A stretch of 64,000 nt of DNA from Tenrec ecaudatus (lineage: Eukaryota; Chordata; Mammalia; Afrosoricida; Tenrecidae). The notes under the pieces are model-generated. The model did no database searches. It was not told where the DNA came from and worked only from the letters and a program-made list of their open reading frames with translations. The stretch covers positions 79,649,700 to 79,713,699 of the forward strand of contig NC_134546.1 in NCBI RefSeq assembly GCF_050624435.1. The letters run 5' to 3'. This document shows, piece by piece, positions 35,401 through 45,935 of the stretch. Position 1 is the stretch's first letter. Every line of letters begins with the position of its first letter. The translations under genes were made by a program, and so were the position numbers.

Positions 35401-36273
35401 ATTTCCCCATCCTCATATATATATTTGCATGTACATGTCTTTGTCTAGACCTCTATAAATGCCCTTTGACTCCTAGCTCTTTCCTCCTTCTCCCTTTAAT
35501 TTCCTCCTGCCCTACTACCATGCTCCGTCCCCACCTGGGCTACAGCTATCCCTCTTCTCTATGCAACCTTACCCTTGCTCATTCCCCACCAGGCCTGCCA
35601 CTCCCCCCTCTATACCATTTTGTGTCCCATGTTGTTCCTTCGTCCCTGTGTTTGTTAACACTACTTCCTTACCCCCCTAACCTCCCCAACCCAAATCCCC
35701 CCGGAACTGTCGGTCCCATTGTTTTTCCTCCAGATAGTTCATCCAGCCTGTCCTATTTAGACAGACCTGTGGAGACAATAACATGCATGAAAACAAGATA
35801 GAAGAAAACAAAGCAACAGTATACAACCAGACAACAAAACATCAAAAACATACCACTGACAAAGAACAAAACAAAACACTTCACAAAAGAAAAGCTTGTA
35901 GTTAGTTCAAGGATCGTTTGTTGGCCCTTAGGAGTGTTTTCCAGTCCAGTCTATTGGGGCACCACTCCCTGGCCCCAAAGTCCACTTTCAGCATTCCCTG
36001 GGGACCTTGCCACTCCATTCCCTTGCTGTTCCGCTGCACTCCCCCAGTACTTTGCCTCGGTATGGTAGGATCAGATCAGGTGCAATTCCCACACTGTTTC
36101 TCTGGTGTTGTCCCCTGTATGGCCCTTAGTCACTGAGGGGCATCATGTCTCATTGTGAGGCCAGCCATGTTGTTCTCTCTGTAGACTGGCTGCTCTACTC
36201 AGGAGCATCATCCTCATGGCCTGGTGGGCCCGGCTGTGTTCCACTCTCTCCTCCTCCCCCTTCCTCTGCTCCT
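35401..36273 (-). mobile_element. L1-type element 2, 5' part (inverted)
   Basis: Reverse complement of the family. It forms an imperfect palindrome with 34365-35210. It ends next to 'gaaaactggat' (36274-36284), the complement of the copy A site 'atccagttttc'. Its 3' part lies in forward orientation at 47641-48428, beside 'attccgtttc'. Confidence 0.85.
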
Positions 36274-36654
36274 GAAAACTGGATCTTTATTACTTTATTT
36301 TTTCTTCTCAAAAGTCAGTTTTCATATAAATTGGCTTACTTACTGTGTTACTGCTATTTCATTTATTTAGTTTCCTTTTTTTGTTGTTTCCACCCTGCTA
36401 CCTTTGCTGTGGCCTATGCATACTCTTTTTTTTTTCTAGATGCATTGACTGGAAATGGAGGTAACACATTTCAGACTTTTATTTACTAATATGCTAAGAA
36501 TGTCCCCCTAGGTTCTTTTCTGTTGTATTTCATGTTTCTTTGTCTTGTGATTTCATTTTTATTCAATCCATTACAGCCATCCAGGACATGAAAATCATTG
36601 AATTCATATTAATGACAAAAATACTATAAGTATATATCAATGTATGCATAACTC

Positions 36655-36868
36655 ACACTCAGTCACTGCCGTCGAGTCAATAGAGACATGCAGTGACCCT
36701 ATAGGACAGGGTAAAATTTCCCATGAGCATTTCTGTAACTGGAACTCTTTATGGAAGCAGAAAGCCCCATTTGTCTCCTGTGGAACAGTTGGGTGCTTTT
36801 GAACTCCTGAGCTTTCAGATCATACCAGTTTAATGAGTAACCACTACAACACAATGGTCATGCATGCA
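36655..36868 (-). mobile_element. AfroSINE, inverted paralogue
   Basis: Reverse complement of 10440-10650. 'cagtcactgccgtcgagtca' marks its 3' end and 'accactacaacacaatgg' its tRNA-like head. Confidence 0.78.
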
Positions 36869-37148
36869 TGCACACATATATTTGTGTTTATGTATACAAC
36901 ATACAAATGACTGAGTATAGAGATTGATGTGGGGTTTTGGTCAAAATATTAAGGAAGAGAGGATCCTTGGAGCAAATAATTTGGAGGGAAAGTACCAGCA
37001 AGAAGCTCCTTGCTCCCAAGCTTCCTCCATAGCCCTTGCCCCTGAACCTAGCTCCTGTGCTCTGTGCAGCCCATGTGATCCCTATAGACTGCTGTCATTA
37101 TTGCAGGGAAGGTTGTGCATGAAATGGCACAACAGTCCTCTCACTGGT

Positions 37149-37445
37149 CCTCTTACACAGTAATGGACAGCTGTGCTCTCGGGGTCATTGAGCTCAGTTG
37201 CGGGAAGAACTGCTTGGTGGACATTCTTTTTGAGCTTGAGAGGTAACCCAATTGAGATGGGTAATTATTTTCTTCTGCTAAATATTATTGAGAACAACTA
37301 CTCCAATTTCTCCTGCAGGCTGTGTCAGATCAAGCTCCAGAAATATGTAATTGTCTGAGACAGTAAATTTTAATGAGATTCTCTATGAGGATTTCATCAC
37401 TTCTGGGTCCAAATACTGATGTTGAATCTGTCACAGGACATCCAA
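37149..37445 (-). pseudogene. IGHV clan II relic on the minus strand
   Basis: The minus strand matches 9862-10140: exon 2 start at the right, FR3 end at the left reading towards TAVHYCVR. The frame is broken in FR2 to CDR2. Its RSS-side sequence is ACCAGTG (37142-37148), with the first C of the heptamer lost. It is reversed because the whole segment is inverted, so it could only have joined by inversion. It is too degraded to be used. Confidence 0.82.
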
Positions 37446-38256
37446 AATAATCAATGATGACAGCCAATTCAATTCTCTTTTATGCCAAATCATTTTTGGA
37501 ATCTCTTCGTATGACTAGAGAGAAGTAATCACCAGGCCAAAGAATATTCAAAACAAAACCAGAACTTATGGACAGGTTATATATTTCATAGAGAACTCTG
37601 CCCATGGTGTGGTGTTTTTCACCAAATTTTGAAATTTAACATGGCAATCACAGAGTGATCTGGATGTTAGAAACCCAAGATTAAAAAAAAAAAAAAGCAG
37701 AAAAGTCTCCAATCTTTTCTCAGAAACCGAAAAGGGAAAGAGTATAATGTCATCCTCTTCTATGGGATTGGCCTTCATTTATGTAGAAATCAAGGTCCTT
37801 AAGCTGAAGTTCAGAGAAACTGTTGGGACTCAGAAAGCATAGAGAGTGCTAAGAAATTCTGATTTCATTAAGACCCCCAATTAATAGCGGACATTTATTT
37901 TAACATGTTTTCTCATTTATCTGCATATTCCCTTGAAAGTCAATTCCTCTTTCTTTATCATAACATCTCACTTAATACCAGTTGTGATAGTGAAGCATGT
38001 CGAGTTTTGAAATCCAAAATAAGCAAAGGGCATGAGTATGTATGTTGTAAAGATACAAATATATTAACTCCCATTAATCATTGGCGCGATTATTAGATCG
38101 GCTTTATTTGTTTTGGAGAAATTTTCTTGTAATCGGTGTTTAAGGAATGGCCATATTTTCTGGAAGGCATTTTAAGCACTTTCATGAAATCATTTGTACA
38201 TCTGTACTCAATGTAATCTGTGGTGTGATTTCTTGTTTGTTGCTTCCATGGGTGTT

Positions 38257-38752
38257 TGCGATAGTTTATTGTGCCAGTGTGGCCGATAAACACACGAAGG
38301 ATTAACTGAAGGGCAGAGGGATAAATGGCTTGATGAGCCTCGCCTTGCTTGTTCTGTGCCTCAGTTTAAAGGGGTACACTACCTGTGGGATGCCTAGCCT
38401 GTGGACTGTGTTGCTGTAAGTTGAGGTCCCTTTAAGCCCACACAATTGGAATGGTCATCTCTGGAGCTGAGGACCAACAGTTGATGACAGTTGGGGACCT
38501 GTTTTGCTGTTTGGTGCCTGGATATATATAGTCCAGCTCTCTCTACAGAAAGGGACTGGCAACTGGCGGGTCTCAAGTCTTAAAGGACTGCTAGTGTCTC
38601 ACTGCTTTATAATTTAACTGTTAATTTCTTGTATTATCTATTTGTATATAATTTAATGGTTCATTTCTTGTATTATATATCTGTCTTTATAAATATATTT
38701 ATATATAATTACTAGCAATCTGGCTTGTCTCTCTAGAGAACCCTGCCCAACA
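38257..38752 (+). repeat. ERV-L 5' LTR
   Basis: Starts TGCGATAG and ends CCCAACA. A TATATATA box is near 38523-38530. A (TATA)-rich 3' third contains no perfect AATAAA that I can assign with confidence. Confidence 0.93.
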
Positions 38753-38757
38753 CATTT

Positions 38758-38771
38758 TGGTACCAGGAGTG
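38758..38771 (+). other. Primer binding site, tRNA-Leu(UAA)-like
   Basis: TGGTACCAGGAGTG lies five bases after the LTR. It matches the complement of the 3' end of leucine tRNA, the source of the L in ERV-L. Confidence 0.88.
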
Positions 38772-38795
38772 CTTCTAGAGAAATAAACTATAAAT

Positions 38796-40310
38796 ATGGA
38801 TTTCTTAAATTGGCTTTCCAAACTATTTAGTCTTGACGTGGATACGTCTGCTACCCTTACTAATCCACGGTGTGAAATAGCAATGATAATACCTAAAGTA
38901 GCACCTAAAGTAGATGACGTGCTGGATAAAGGAGATGCTCTAGATAATCTTATATTTGATATTTTCTAGGATTTTTGTGATAATGACAAGTATAGGGAAG
39001 CTGATTGGCTGGTACTTCGTATAATGGAAAGTGTGATTAAGGAGAGGGATGATCTCAGAGCCTCAAAAGCAGGCCTCAGGTGCAGACTAACAGATTTAAA
39101 AACTTCCATCTGTGCTACAAAGGAGAGCCTTCTCTCCTCAAGTAAAAGAGCTGACATTGCTGAGAACCAGGTCCAGACTCTCATTATACGAGTGGCTGAA
39201 TTACAATGGAAACTGAATTGCAGATATAGAGTAGTGTGTGAAACCAAAGTAAGGGCATTAATTGGGAAAAGTTGGGACCCTGAAACATGGGATGGGCACA
39301 TATGGGCTGATGATCCAGAAGAGGATATTGAGCCCTTAGAAACACCTGAGCAGATTAGCCAAAGTAGTCGAGTTGATATGCCAGGTGGGGATGCATCAGT
39401 AGCATTACCTGAGGAAGATGCCTCGCAAGATATTGCTGAGAGCACCCAGTAAACACCCTCCCCACCCATTATTTCCGCTAGACCTATCACTAAAATAAAC
39501 TCTCAGAAATCTTCTAAAGGTGAGGTTGAGATGATTACCCAAGAAGAAGCGCGCTACACACATAAAAACCTGCTCAAGTTCTCAAATATGTACAAGCAAA
39601 ATCCTGGAGAATATCCCTGGGAATGGTTACTAAAGGTGTGGGATATTGGTGCACGAAATGTAATATTAGACCAGTTTGAGTTTCTGGATATGGGACCCCT
39701 AAGCACAGACTCTTCTTTCAATGTCTCTGTGAGACAGGCTTAAAAAGGATCTAAGTCTTTATTTTATTGGTTCAATGAAGCATGGACTGCCAGGTGGCCT
39801 AGATTAGACCAACTTGAAGTACCTGACCTACCTTGGTACACCATAGAGGAAGGCATCCAAAAGCTTAGAGAAATTGGTATGTTAGAATGGATCTATCAAG
39901 ATATTCCCATAGACCCAAAAAAGGAGGTGTCCTGAGGACATACTCTTTACCACAACCATAAGGAACAAGTTTGTGAAGTGGGCCCCAGCGTCTCTTAAGA
40001 CTCCTGTAATTGTTATTTTATGTGCACCAGGATTAACAATGGGCACTTCCCTAAGCGAACTCTGACATTTGCCCACATGGGGCTGATTGGTCCCCGTGAT
40101 AGTAGAGGGCAGGTGTCAGCACTGGATCAACAGAGACAGGGTGGGCGTGGTTATAATAGACAGCTAGTTTTCAATAATAATCAAAGCAGCTTGTCTCATG
40201 TGGAATTATGGCATTTTGCTACTTAGCCACGGTGTCCCTAGGAATGAAATAGATGGGAAGCCTACTAAATATTTCGGTGATCTTTACAGGCAAAAGAATG
40301 GTAGATCAGG
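38796..40310 (+). pseudogene. gag: ERV-L gag (decayed)
   Basis: The ATG at 38796 opens one frame that stays recognisable to 40226 with in-frame stops at 38967, 39450, 39741, 39933 and later. A +1 shift follows near 40220. The N-terminal part (38970-39330) is Lys/Glu/Leu-rich with coiled-coil character. The 39531-39740 segment (QEEARYTHKNLL, YPWEWLLKVWDIGARN) is the capsid-like core. Known from the family: mouse Fv1 derives from an ERV-L gag. This copy is too broken to act that way as a full protein, but the open pieces of 142 and 70 codons are noted. Confidence 0.8.
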
Positions 40311-40449
40311 TGAACAGCAGAATAGACAGTCACAATTACCCAATCAATTCCCAACCTGAGCCAGTTTATAGACCCACAACTCCTTGAATGAAGGGGAGGC
40401 CGGGTCCCTTATAAGGAGGACCCTGCTACATCACTGAAGGTTTATACTG

Positions 40450-40964
40450 TAAGTCTTTCTTCTAGCCTTCCCCAAAGGGACCTGCGGCCTTTCACAAGAG
40501 TGACTGTTCATTGGGAGAAAGGAAATAATCAAACTTTTCGGGGATTACTAGACACCAGCTCAGAACTGACACTAATTCCAGGAAACCCAAAATGTTTCAA
40601 AGGCCCACCAATCAGAGTTGGGGCTTATGGAGGTCAAGTTACCAATGGAGTTTTAACTCAAGTACGCCTCACTGTTGGTTCAGTGGGTCCCCAGACTCAT
40701 CCTGTGGTTATTTCCCCAGTTCCAGAATGCACCATTGGAATAGGCATACGTAGTAACTGGAAGAACCCCCATATCGGATCCCTAAAATGTGGAATAAAGG
40801 CTATCATGGTAGGAAAGGCCAAGTGGACACCATTAGAATTGCCATTACCTAGGGAAATAGTAAACCAAAAGCATAACGCATTCCTGGAGGGATTGCAAAG
40901 GTCAGTGCCACCATCAAAGACTAGAAAATGCATGGGTGGTGATTCCTACTACATGCCCATTTAA
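40450..40964 (+). pseudogene. pro: ERV-L protease
   Basis: Open from 40500 in the same frame as gag. An aspartic-protease active-site segment is seen as LLDTSSELTLIPG. The usual Asp-Thr-Gly is Asp-Thr-Ser here, so activity is doubtful. A flap-like stretch VGAYGGQVTNG follows. A stop at 40962 coincides with a frame change into RT. Confidence 0.8.
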
Positions 40965-41640
40965 TTCACCAATTTGGCCTGTAAAGAAGACAGATGGATC
41001 CTGGAGAATGATAGTGGATTATCGTAAACTTAACCAGGTGTGACTCTAATTGTAGCTGCTGTCCCAGATGCGATTACATTGCTTGAGAAAATTAATACTT
41101 CTCCTGGTACATGGTATGCAGCTATTGATCTGGATAATGCCTTCTTCTCAATACCAGTCTCAAAGGACCACCAGAAGCAGTTTGCCTTCACCTGGCAGGG
41201 GCAACAATATACTTTCACAACTCTCCCCCAGGGGTACATCAACTCTTCTTCCCTGTGCCATAATTTAGTCCGAAGGGAACTTGACCACCTGTTTATTCCA
41301 CAAAATGTCACACTGGTCCATTATATTGATGACATTATGCTGATTGGACCCACTAAGGAGGATGTATCAAAGACTCTAGATTCGTTGGTACAATATCTGC
41401 ATACAAGGGTTGGGAAATTAACCCAACAAAGATTCAGGTACCCTCCACATCAGTTAAATTTCTAGGGGTCCAGTGGTGTGGGGCATGTCGAGATATTCCT
41501 ACTAAAGTGGAGGTAATCTATTACATTTAGCTCCCCCAACGACTAAAAAAGAGGCACAACGCCTAGTGGACTCTTTGGATTTGGGAGGCAATTTATTCCT
41601 CACTTGGGTGTTCTACTTCGAACTATTTATCAAGTGACAC
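40961..41640 (+). pseudogene. pol: ERV-L reverse transcriptase
   Basis: Fingers/palm motifs are visible: [20 protein letters not shown] before a TGA at 41039, then AAIDLDNAFFSIPV, TTLPQGYINS and the catalytic YIDD at 41322-41333. YIDD is the usual variant in this class. The ORF closes at 41463. Thumb sequence continues with further lesions to about 41640 (TKKEAQRLVDSL). Confidence 0.88.
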
Positions 41641-41699
41641 GAAAAGCCTCTATTTTTTAGTGGGGCCCAGAACAAGAAAAGGCTCTTCATCAAGTTCAG

Positions 41700-42460
41700 G
41701 CTACCGTGCAAGCTGCTTTGCAACTGGGACCAGATGACCCAACGGTGCTAGAGGTGTCAGATGTAGATAAAGAAGCAGTGTGGAGTCTTTGGCAGACCCC
41801 TATTGGTGAATCACAATGTAGACCATTGGGACTTTGGAGTAAAGTCTTGCCATCCTCTGCAAACAACTACTCCCCCTTTGAAAAACAGCTGTTGATCTGT
41901 TACTGGGCCTTGGTGGAGACTGAACGCCTCACCATGGGCCACCAAGTCACCATGAGGCCTGAATTACCTATCATGAATTGGGTATTGTCTGACCCACGTA
42001 ATCATAAAGTTGGACGTGCACAGCAACACTCCATTGTTAAATGGAAGTGGTATATACGAGATCGGGCCAAAGCAGGACCTGAAGGAACAAGTAAGCTGCA
42101 TGAAGAAGTGGCCCAAGTTCCCACAGTGTCCACTCCTGTCATATTGCCTCCTTTCTCCCAGTCTGCACCTATGGCCTCCTGGGGAGTTCCTTACCATACT
42201 TTAAGGGAAGACCAAAAAATTCATGCTTGGTTTACAGATGGCTCTGCACGATATGCAGGTGCCACTTGTATGCACACTACAGTCCCTTTGTGGGATCTCC
42301 CTAAAGGACAGTGGTGAAGGGAAATCTTCCCAATGGGCAGATCTTTGAGCAGTGCACCTGGCCGTTTAGTTTGCATATGAGGAAAAATGGCCAGATGTGA
42401 GGCTATATACTGATTCATGGGCTGTGGCTAATGGCCTGGCTAGATGGTCAGGGAATTGGA
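41700..42460 (+). pseudogene. pol: ERV-L connection and RNase H
   Basis: The open frame 41706-42317 includes YSPFEKQLLICYWALVETER and the first RNase H acidic motif FTDGSARYAG. After the stop a +1 shift leads into 42330-42460 with YTDSWAVANGLA. Known for the family: this domain degrades the RNA strand during reverse transcription. The split by stop and frameshift makes it inactive. Confidence 0.82.
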
Positions 42461-43236
42461 AGGACCATGATTGGAAAATTGGTGACAAGGAGGTGTGGGG
42501 AAGAGGCACATGGACAGACCTCTCTGAATGGGCCAAGAAAGTAAAGTTAATTTTATCTCATGTGAACTCTTACCACCAAAGGATTACCTCTGAAGAGGAG
42601 AACTTTAATAATCAAGTGGATATGATGACACGCGCTGTGGAGACTGGTCCTCCTCTTTCCTCTGCCACCCCTGTTATCGCCCAATGGGCACATGAACAAA
42701 GTGGACATGGCGGCAGGGATGGAGGTTATGCATGGGCACAGCAACATGGACTTCCACTCACCAAGGCTGACTTGGCCACTGCCACTGCTGAGTGTTCCTT
42801 TTGCCAGCAACAGAAACCAACATTAAGTCCAAGATATGGGACCATTACTCGGGGAGATCAACCAGCAACTTGGTGGCAGTTTGATTACATAGGACCACTT
42901 CCATCATGGAGGGGACAGCATTTTGTTCTTACTGGAATAGACACCTACTCTGGATATGGATTTGCCTTCCCTGCATGTGATGCTTCTGCCAAAACTACTA
43001 TTCGTGGACTTACAGAATGCCTCATCCACCGGCATGGCATCCCACATAGCATTGCTTCAGATCAAGTAACTCACTTTACAGCAAATACAGTGCGGCAATG
43101 GGCCCATTCCCATGGAATCCACTGGTCGTATTATGTTCCTCATCATCCTGAAGCTGCCGGCTTGATAGAACAATGGAATGGGCTCCTAAAGACACAATTA
43201 AGGTGCCAACTCGATGGCAACAACTTACAGGGATGA
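42461..43236 (+). pseudogene. pol: ERV-L integrase, catalytic residues intact
   Basis: Part of a 279-codon open frame starting at 42397. Counting from that Met, the zinc-binding HHCC is His99, His104, Cys133, Cys136. The catalytic triad is Asp163 (QFDYIGPLP), Asp222 (SIASDQVTHF) and Glu258 (PEAAGLIEQWNG), with exactly 35 residues between the last two, the retroviral D-35-E spacing. The frame ends at TGA 43234-43236. It then continues in the same frame into the dUTPase, so only one stop separates them. It is the best preserved enzyme of the provirus. Confidence 0.9.
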
Positions 43237-43725
43237 GGCAATGTTCTTCAGGAAGCTGTATATGCTGTAAACCAGTGGCCAATATATGGTGCTGTGTCTC
43301 CAATAGCCAAAATTCATGGGTCCAGGAACCATGTGGTGGAAGCTGGAGTGGCACCACTCACTATTACTCCTAGTGATCTCCTTGCAGCATTTTTGCATCC
43401 TGTCACACCAACCCCATGTTCCTCAGGCCTGGAGGTCCTGGTTCCAAAAGAAGGAACTCTCCCACCTGGAAATACAGCATGGATTCCACTGAACTGGCAG
43501 CTGAGAATGCCCCCTGGGCACTTTGGACTTCTCATGCCTTTGGATCAACAGGTCAGGAAGAGTGCCATTGTACTAAGTGGTGTGATTGATCCTGATCACC
43601 AAGGAGAAATTGGACTGGCGCTACATAATGGAGGTAAAGAAGAATATGTCTGGAATCCAGGACATCCCATAGGCCGACTCTTAGTGTTACCATGCCCCGT
43701 TATTAAAGTAAATGGTAAGTTATAG
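43237..43725 (+). pseudogene. ERV-L dUTPase domain
   Basis: A 143-codon open stretch (43294-43725) in the integrase frame. GVIDPDHQGEIGL matches dUTPase motif III, except that the nucleotide-stacking Tyr of that motif is His here. HPIGRLLVLP fits motif IV. Known: ERV-L elements carry dUTPase downstream of integrase, which hydrolyses dUTP to dUMP. A poorly kept uracil-binding residue argues against activity. No env follows; 43726-44110 is untranslated. Confidence 0.85.
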
Positions 43726-44094
43726 CAACCCCATCCTGACAGGACTTATAATGACCCAGACCCCTCAGGAATGAAGGTCAGGCCAAAAACCACAGCCAGC
43801 TGAGGTGCTTGCTGAGGGCAAAGGTAATACAGAATGAGTAGCAGTAGAAGGTAGTTCTCCCTATCACGTGATCAATTGCAAAAGCGAGGCTTGTAATTGT
43901 CAATGTATTTTCTTTGTATGTGATTATTGCGTATATTTCCTTTGTTCAAGTATAATATATCAGATATAATTTGACTCAGTGTGTTTTCATTTACATGTAT
44001 GACAGATGATTGATGATAAGTATAAGGGTGATTTCATTAATATCTGGAACTTATATAAGTATGTATGGGTAAAGAATTGTGTACAGGTGCCAGG

Positions 44095-44110
44095 TTGGCA
44101 AGGGGTGGAT
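44095..44110 (+). other. Polypurine tract (weak)
   Basis: 'ttggcaaggggtggat' directly precedes the 3' LTR, in the position of the plus-strand primer. Only the AAGGGG core is purine-pure. Confidence 0.5.
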
Positions 44111-44606
44111 TGCGATAGTTTATTGTGCCAGCCTGGCCGATAAACACATGTAGGATTAACTGAAGGGCAGAAGGATAAATGGCTTGATGAGCCTCGCCTT
44201 GCTTGTTCTGTGCCTCAGTTTAAAGGGGTACACTACCCGTGAGATGCCTAGTCTGTGGACTGAGTCACTATAAGTTGAGGTCCCTTTAAGCCCACACAAT
44301 TGGAATGTTCATCTCTGGAGATGGGGACCAACAGTTGATGACAGTTGGGGACCTGTCTTGCTGTTTGGTGCCTGGATATATATAGCCCAGCTCTCTCTAC
44401 AGAAAGGGACTGGCAACTGGCGGGTCTCAAGTCTTAAAGGACTGCTAGTGTCTCACTGCTTTATAATTTAACTGTTAATTTCTTGTATTATCTATTTGTA
44501 TATAATTTAACGGTTCATTTCTTGTATTATATATCTCTCTTTATAAATATATTTATATATAATTACTAGCAATCTGGCTTGTCTCTCTAGAGAACTCTGT
44601 CCAACA
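44111..44606 (+). repeat. ERV-L 3' LTR
   Basis: Same length and ends as the 5' LTR. Differences cluster in the first half. Confidence 0.93.
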
Positions 44607-44639
44607 GAGTGTTCATTGTGCATAACAGCAACAGAGAGT

Positions 44640-45470
44640 ACTTGAAAATGTCAGTGGTGCACCATGCTATACTGAACAAATAACCCGAGAAGCTTTACCA
44701 AATGGAAAACCCGACATCTAGGTTGTAGTAAACCCTGCTAATTATCTATCATATGCAGATGACATAAAACTACAGGTTATAAGATAGCATGACCTGAGAA
44801 ACTACTGCTGAAGCCCAGGAATTACTGCCTTCTCTGTAAATTACAATTCAATATAAACAAAATTAAACTCCTCACAATGGGACCAATGGAAATTATGGGA
44901 AATGGAGATAAGATTGAAGTTATGATGGAGTTCATCTTGCTTGGATACACAATCAGTGTTCATGGAAGCTGCAGTCAATCAAATGGTGCATTTCATTGAA
45001 CAAATCTGCTGCATAAGACCCCGTTAAAGATTGAAGAGCTAGGTGATATCTTTGAGGACTCATGAGGTATCTGGCCCAAGCTATGACATTTTCTATTGTC
45101 TCATCTGCACAATGTACAATGAATGAAAAAGATGAAAGGTGGAATGATATATTTGAATTACAGTACTGGTGAATAATTTGATGGTCTGCCAGAAGAACAA
45201 ACAATTGTATATTAGATGATGCACATTTTAAATGCTTAATAGAAGGAAGGGAGGATATGATTACTTTATCTCAAGAACTTTGGATATGTGTCAAAGAAAT
45301 CTGTACTTGGAAAAGGATATCACGCTTGATAAAGCATAAGGCCATTTTTAAAAGGATGACTTTAAGAAAATAGATTGGCACAGTAACTGCAACTAAGGCC
45401 TCATGCATGACAACTGTGAGGATGAAGCAAGACCTATGCTTCATTCTGTTTCAAGTGTTGCTGTGAGTTC
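44640..45470 (+). mobile_element. RTE/BovB-like LINE fragment, inverted paralogue
   Basis: Reverse complement of 8180-9010. The coding sense is on the + strand here, with a Tyr-Ala-Asp-Asp reverse-transcriptase box at 44752-44763 in SYADDIKLQ. Later frames are broken by stops. RTE elements are widespread in Afrotheria. Confidence 0.72.
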
Positions 45471-45935
45471 AAATGGATTTAATGGAAATCACTGCACTCC
45501 ATGGAGAGGAAGTGAGCACATTCAGCTTTCAAATTGGATCTAGATAATGATCCCATTAAATACCAATCTTATTCTTATCTTGCTGCAACTCTTAACTACA
45601 GCTATCAATCAACAAATATAAAATAAAGGCATCCTAATGGCAAAAAAGAAAACATTCTATAAAAACTGATGATATCATTCTAAACATAGAAAACTCAAAA
45701 GCCCCAGAAGAAAATTATTGGAGCTAATTGAAAGGTTAATCAATTTCACAGGGATAAGGTCAACATAGGAAAAATAAGTTTGATTCTCATGTACCAATAG
45801 AGAAAGCTCTGAAAAGCAAATCAAGAAAATAATAGTACTTACACTAGCCACCTATAAGAAAAAATAAATCAGAATAAACCTAAGCAGAGAAAGAAAAGTC
45901 TTGTACGTAAAACTACTTAAAAAACAGTACTATAA

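Larger units (their letters stand above)
38257..44606 (+). mobile_element. ERV-L provirus with dUTPase, full structure, decayed
   Basis: 6.35 kb: two 496-bp LTRs, a tRNA-Leu-type primer site, gag, protease, reverse transcriptase, RNase H, integrase and a dUTPase domain after integrase, with no env. That order is diagnostic of the ERV-L class. The LTRs differ at about 21 of 496 positions (my count, near 4%). The insertion splits 'catgggtgtt' from 'cattgtgc'. The uninterrupted site is visible in reverse at 9046-9060. The target duplication is GTGTT or slightly longer; a GA lies between the LTR end and the right GTGTT. At least five stops and two frameshifts make it non-autonomous. Confidence 0.95.

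Noticed and set aside
35319..35801. 160-codon open frame
   Set aside because: It lies wholly in L1-type 3' sequence across the inversion breakpoint. Similar frames recur in the complement of other copies with different stops, and it has no protein motif.
38966..39490. 174-codon minus-strand open frame in the provirus
   Set aside because: Shadow of the gag frame; no similarity to a known antisense retroviral protein and no start context.
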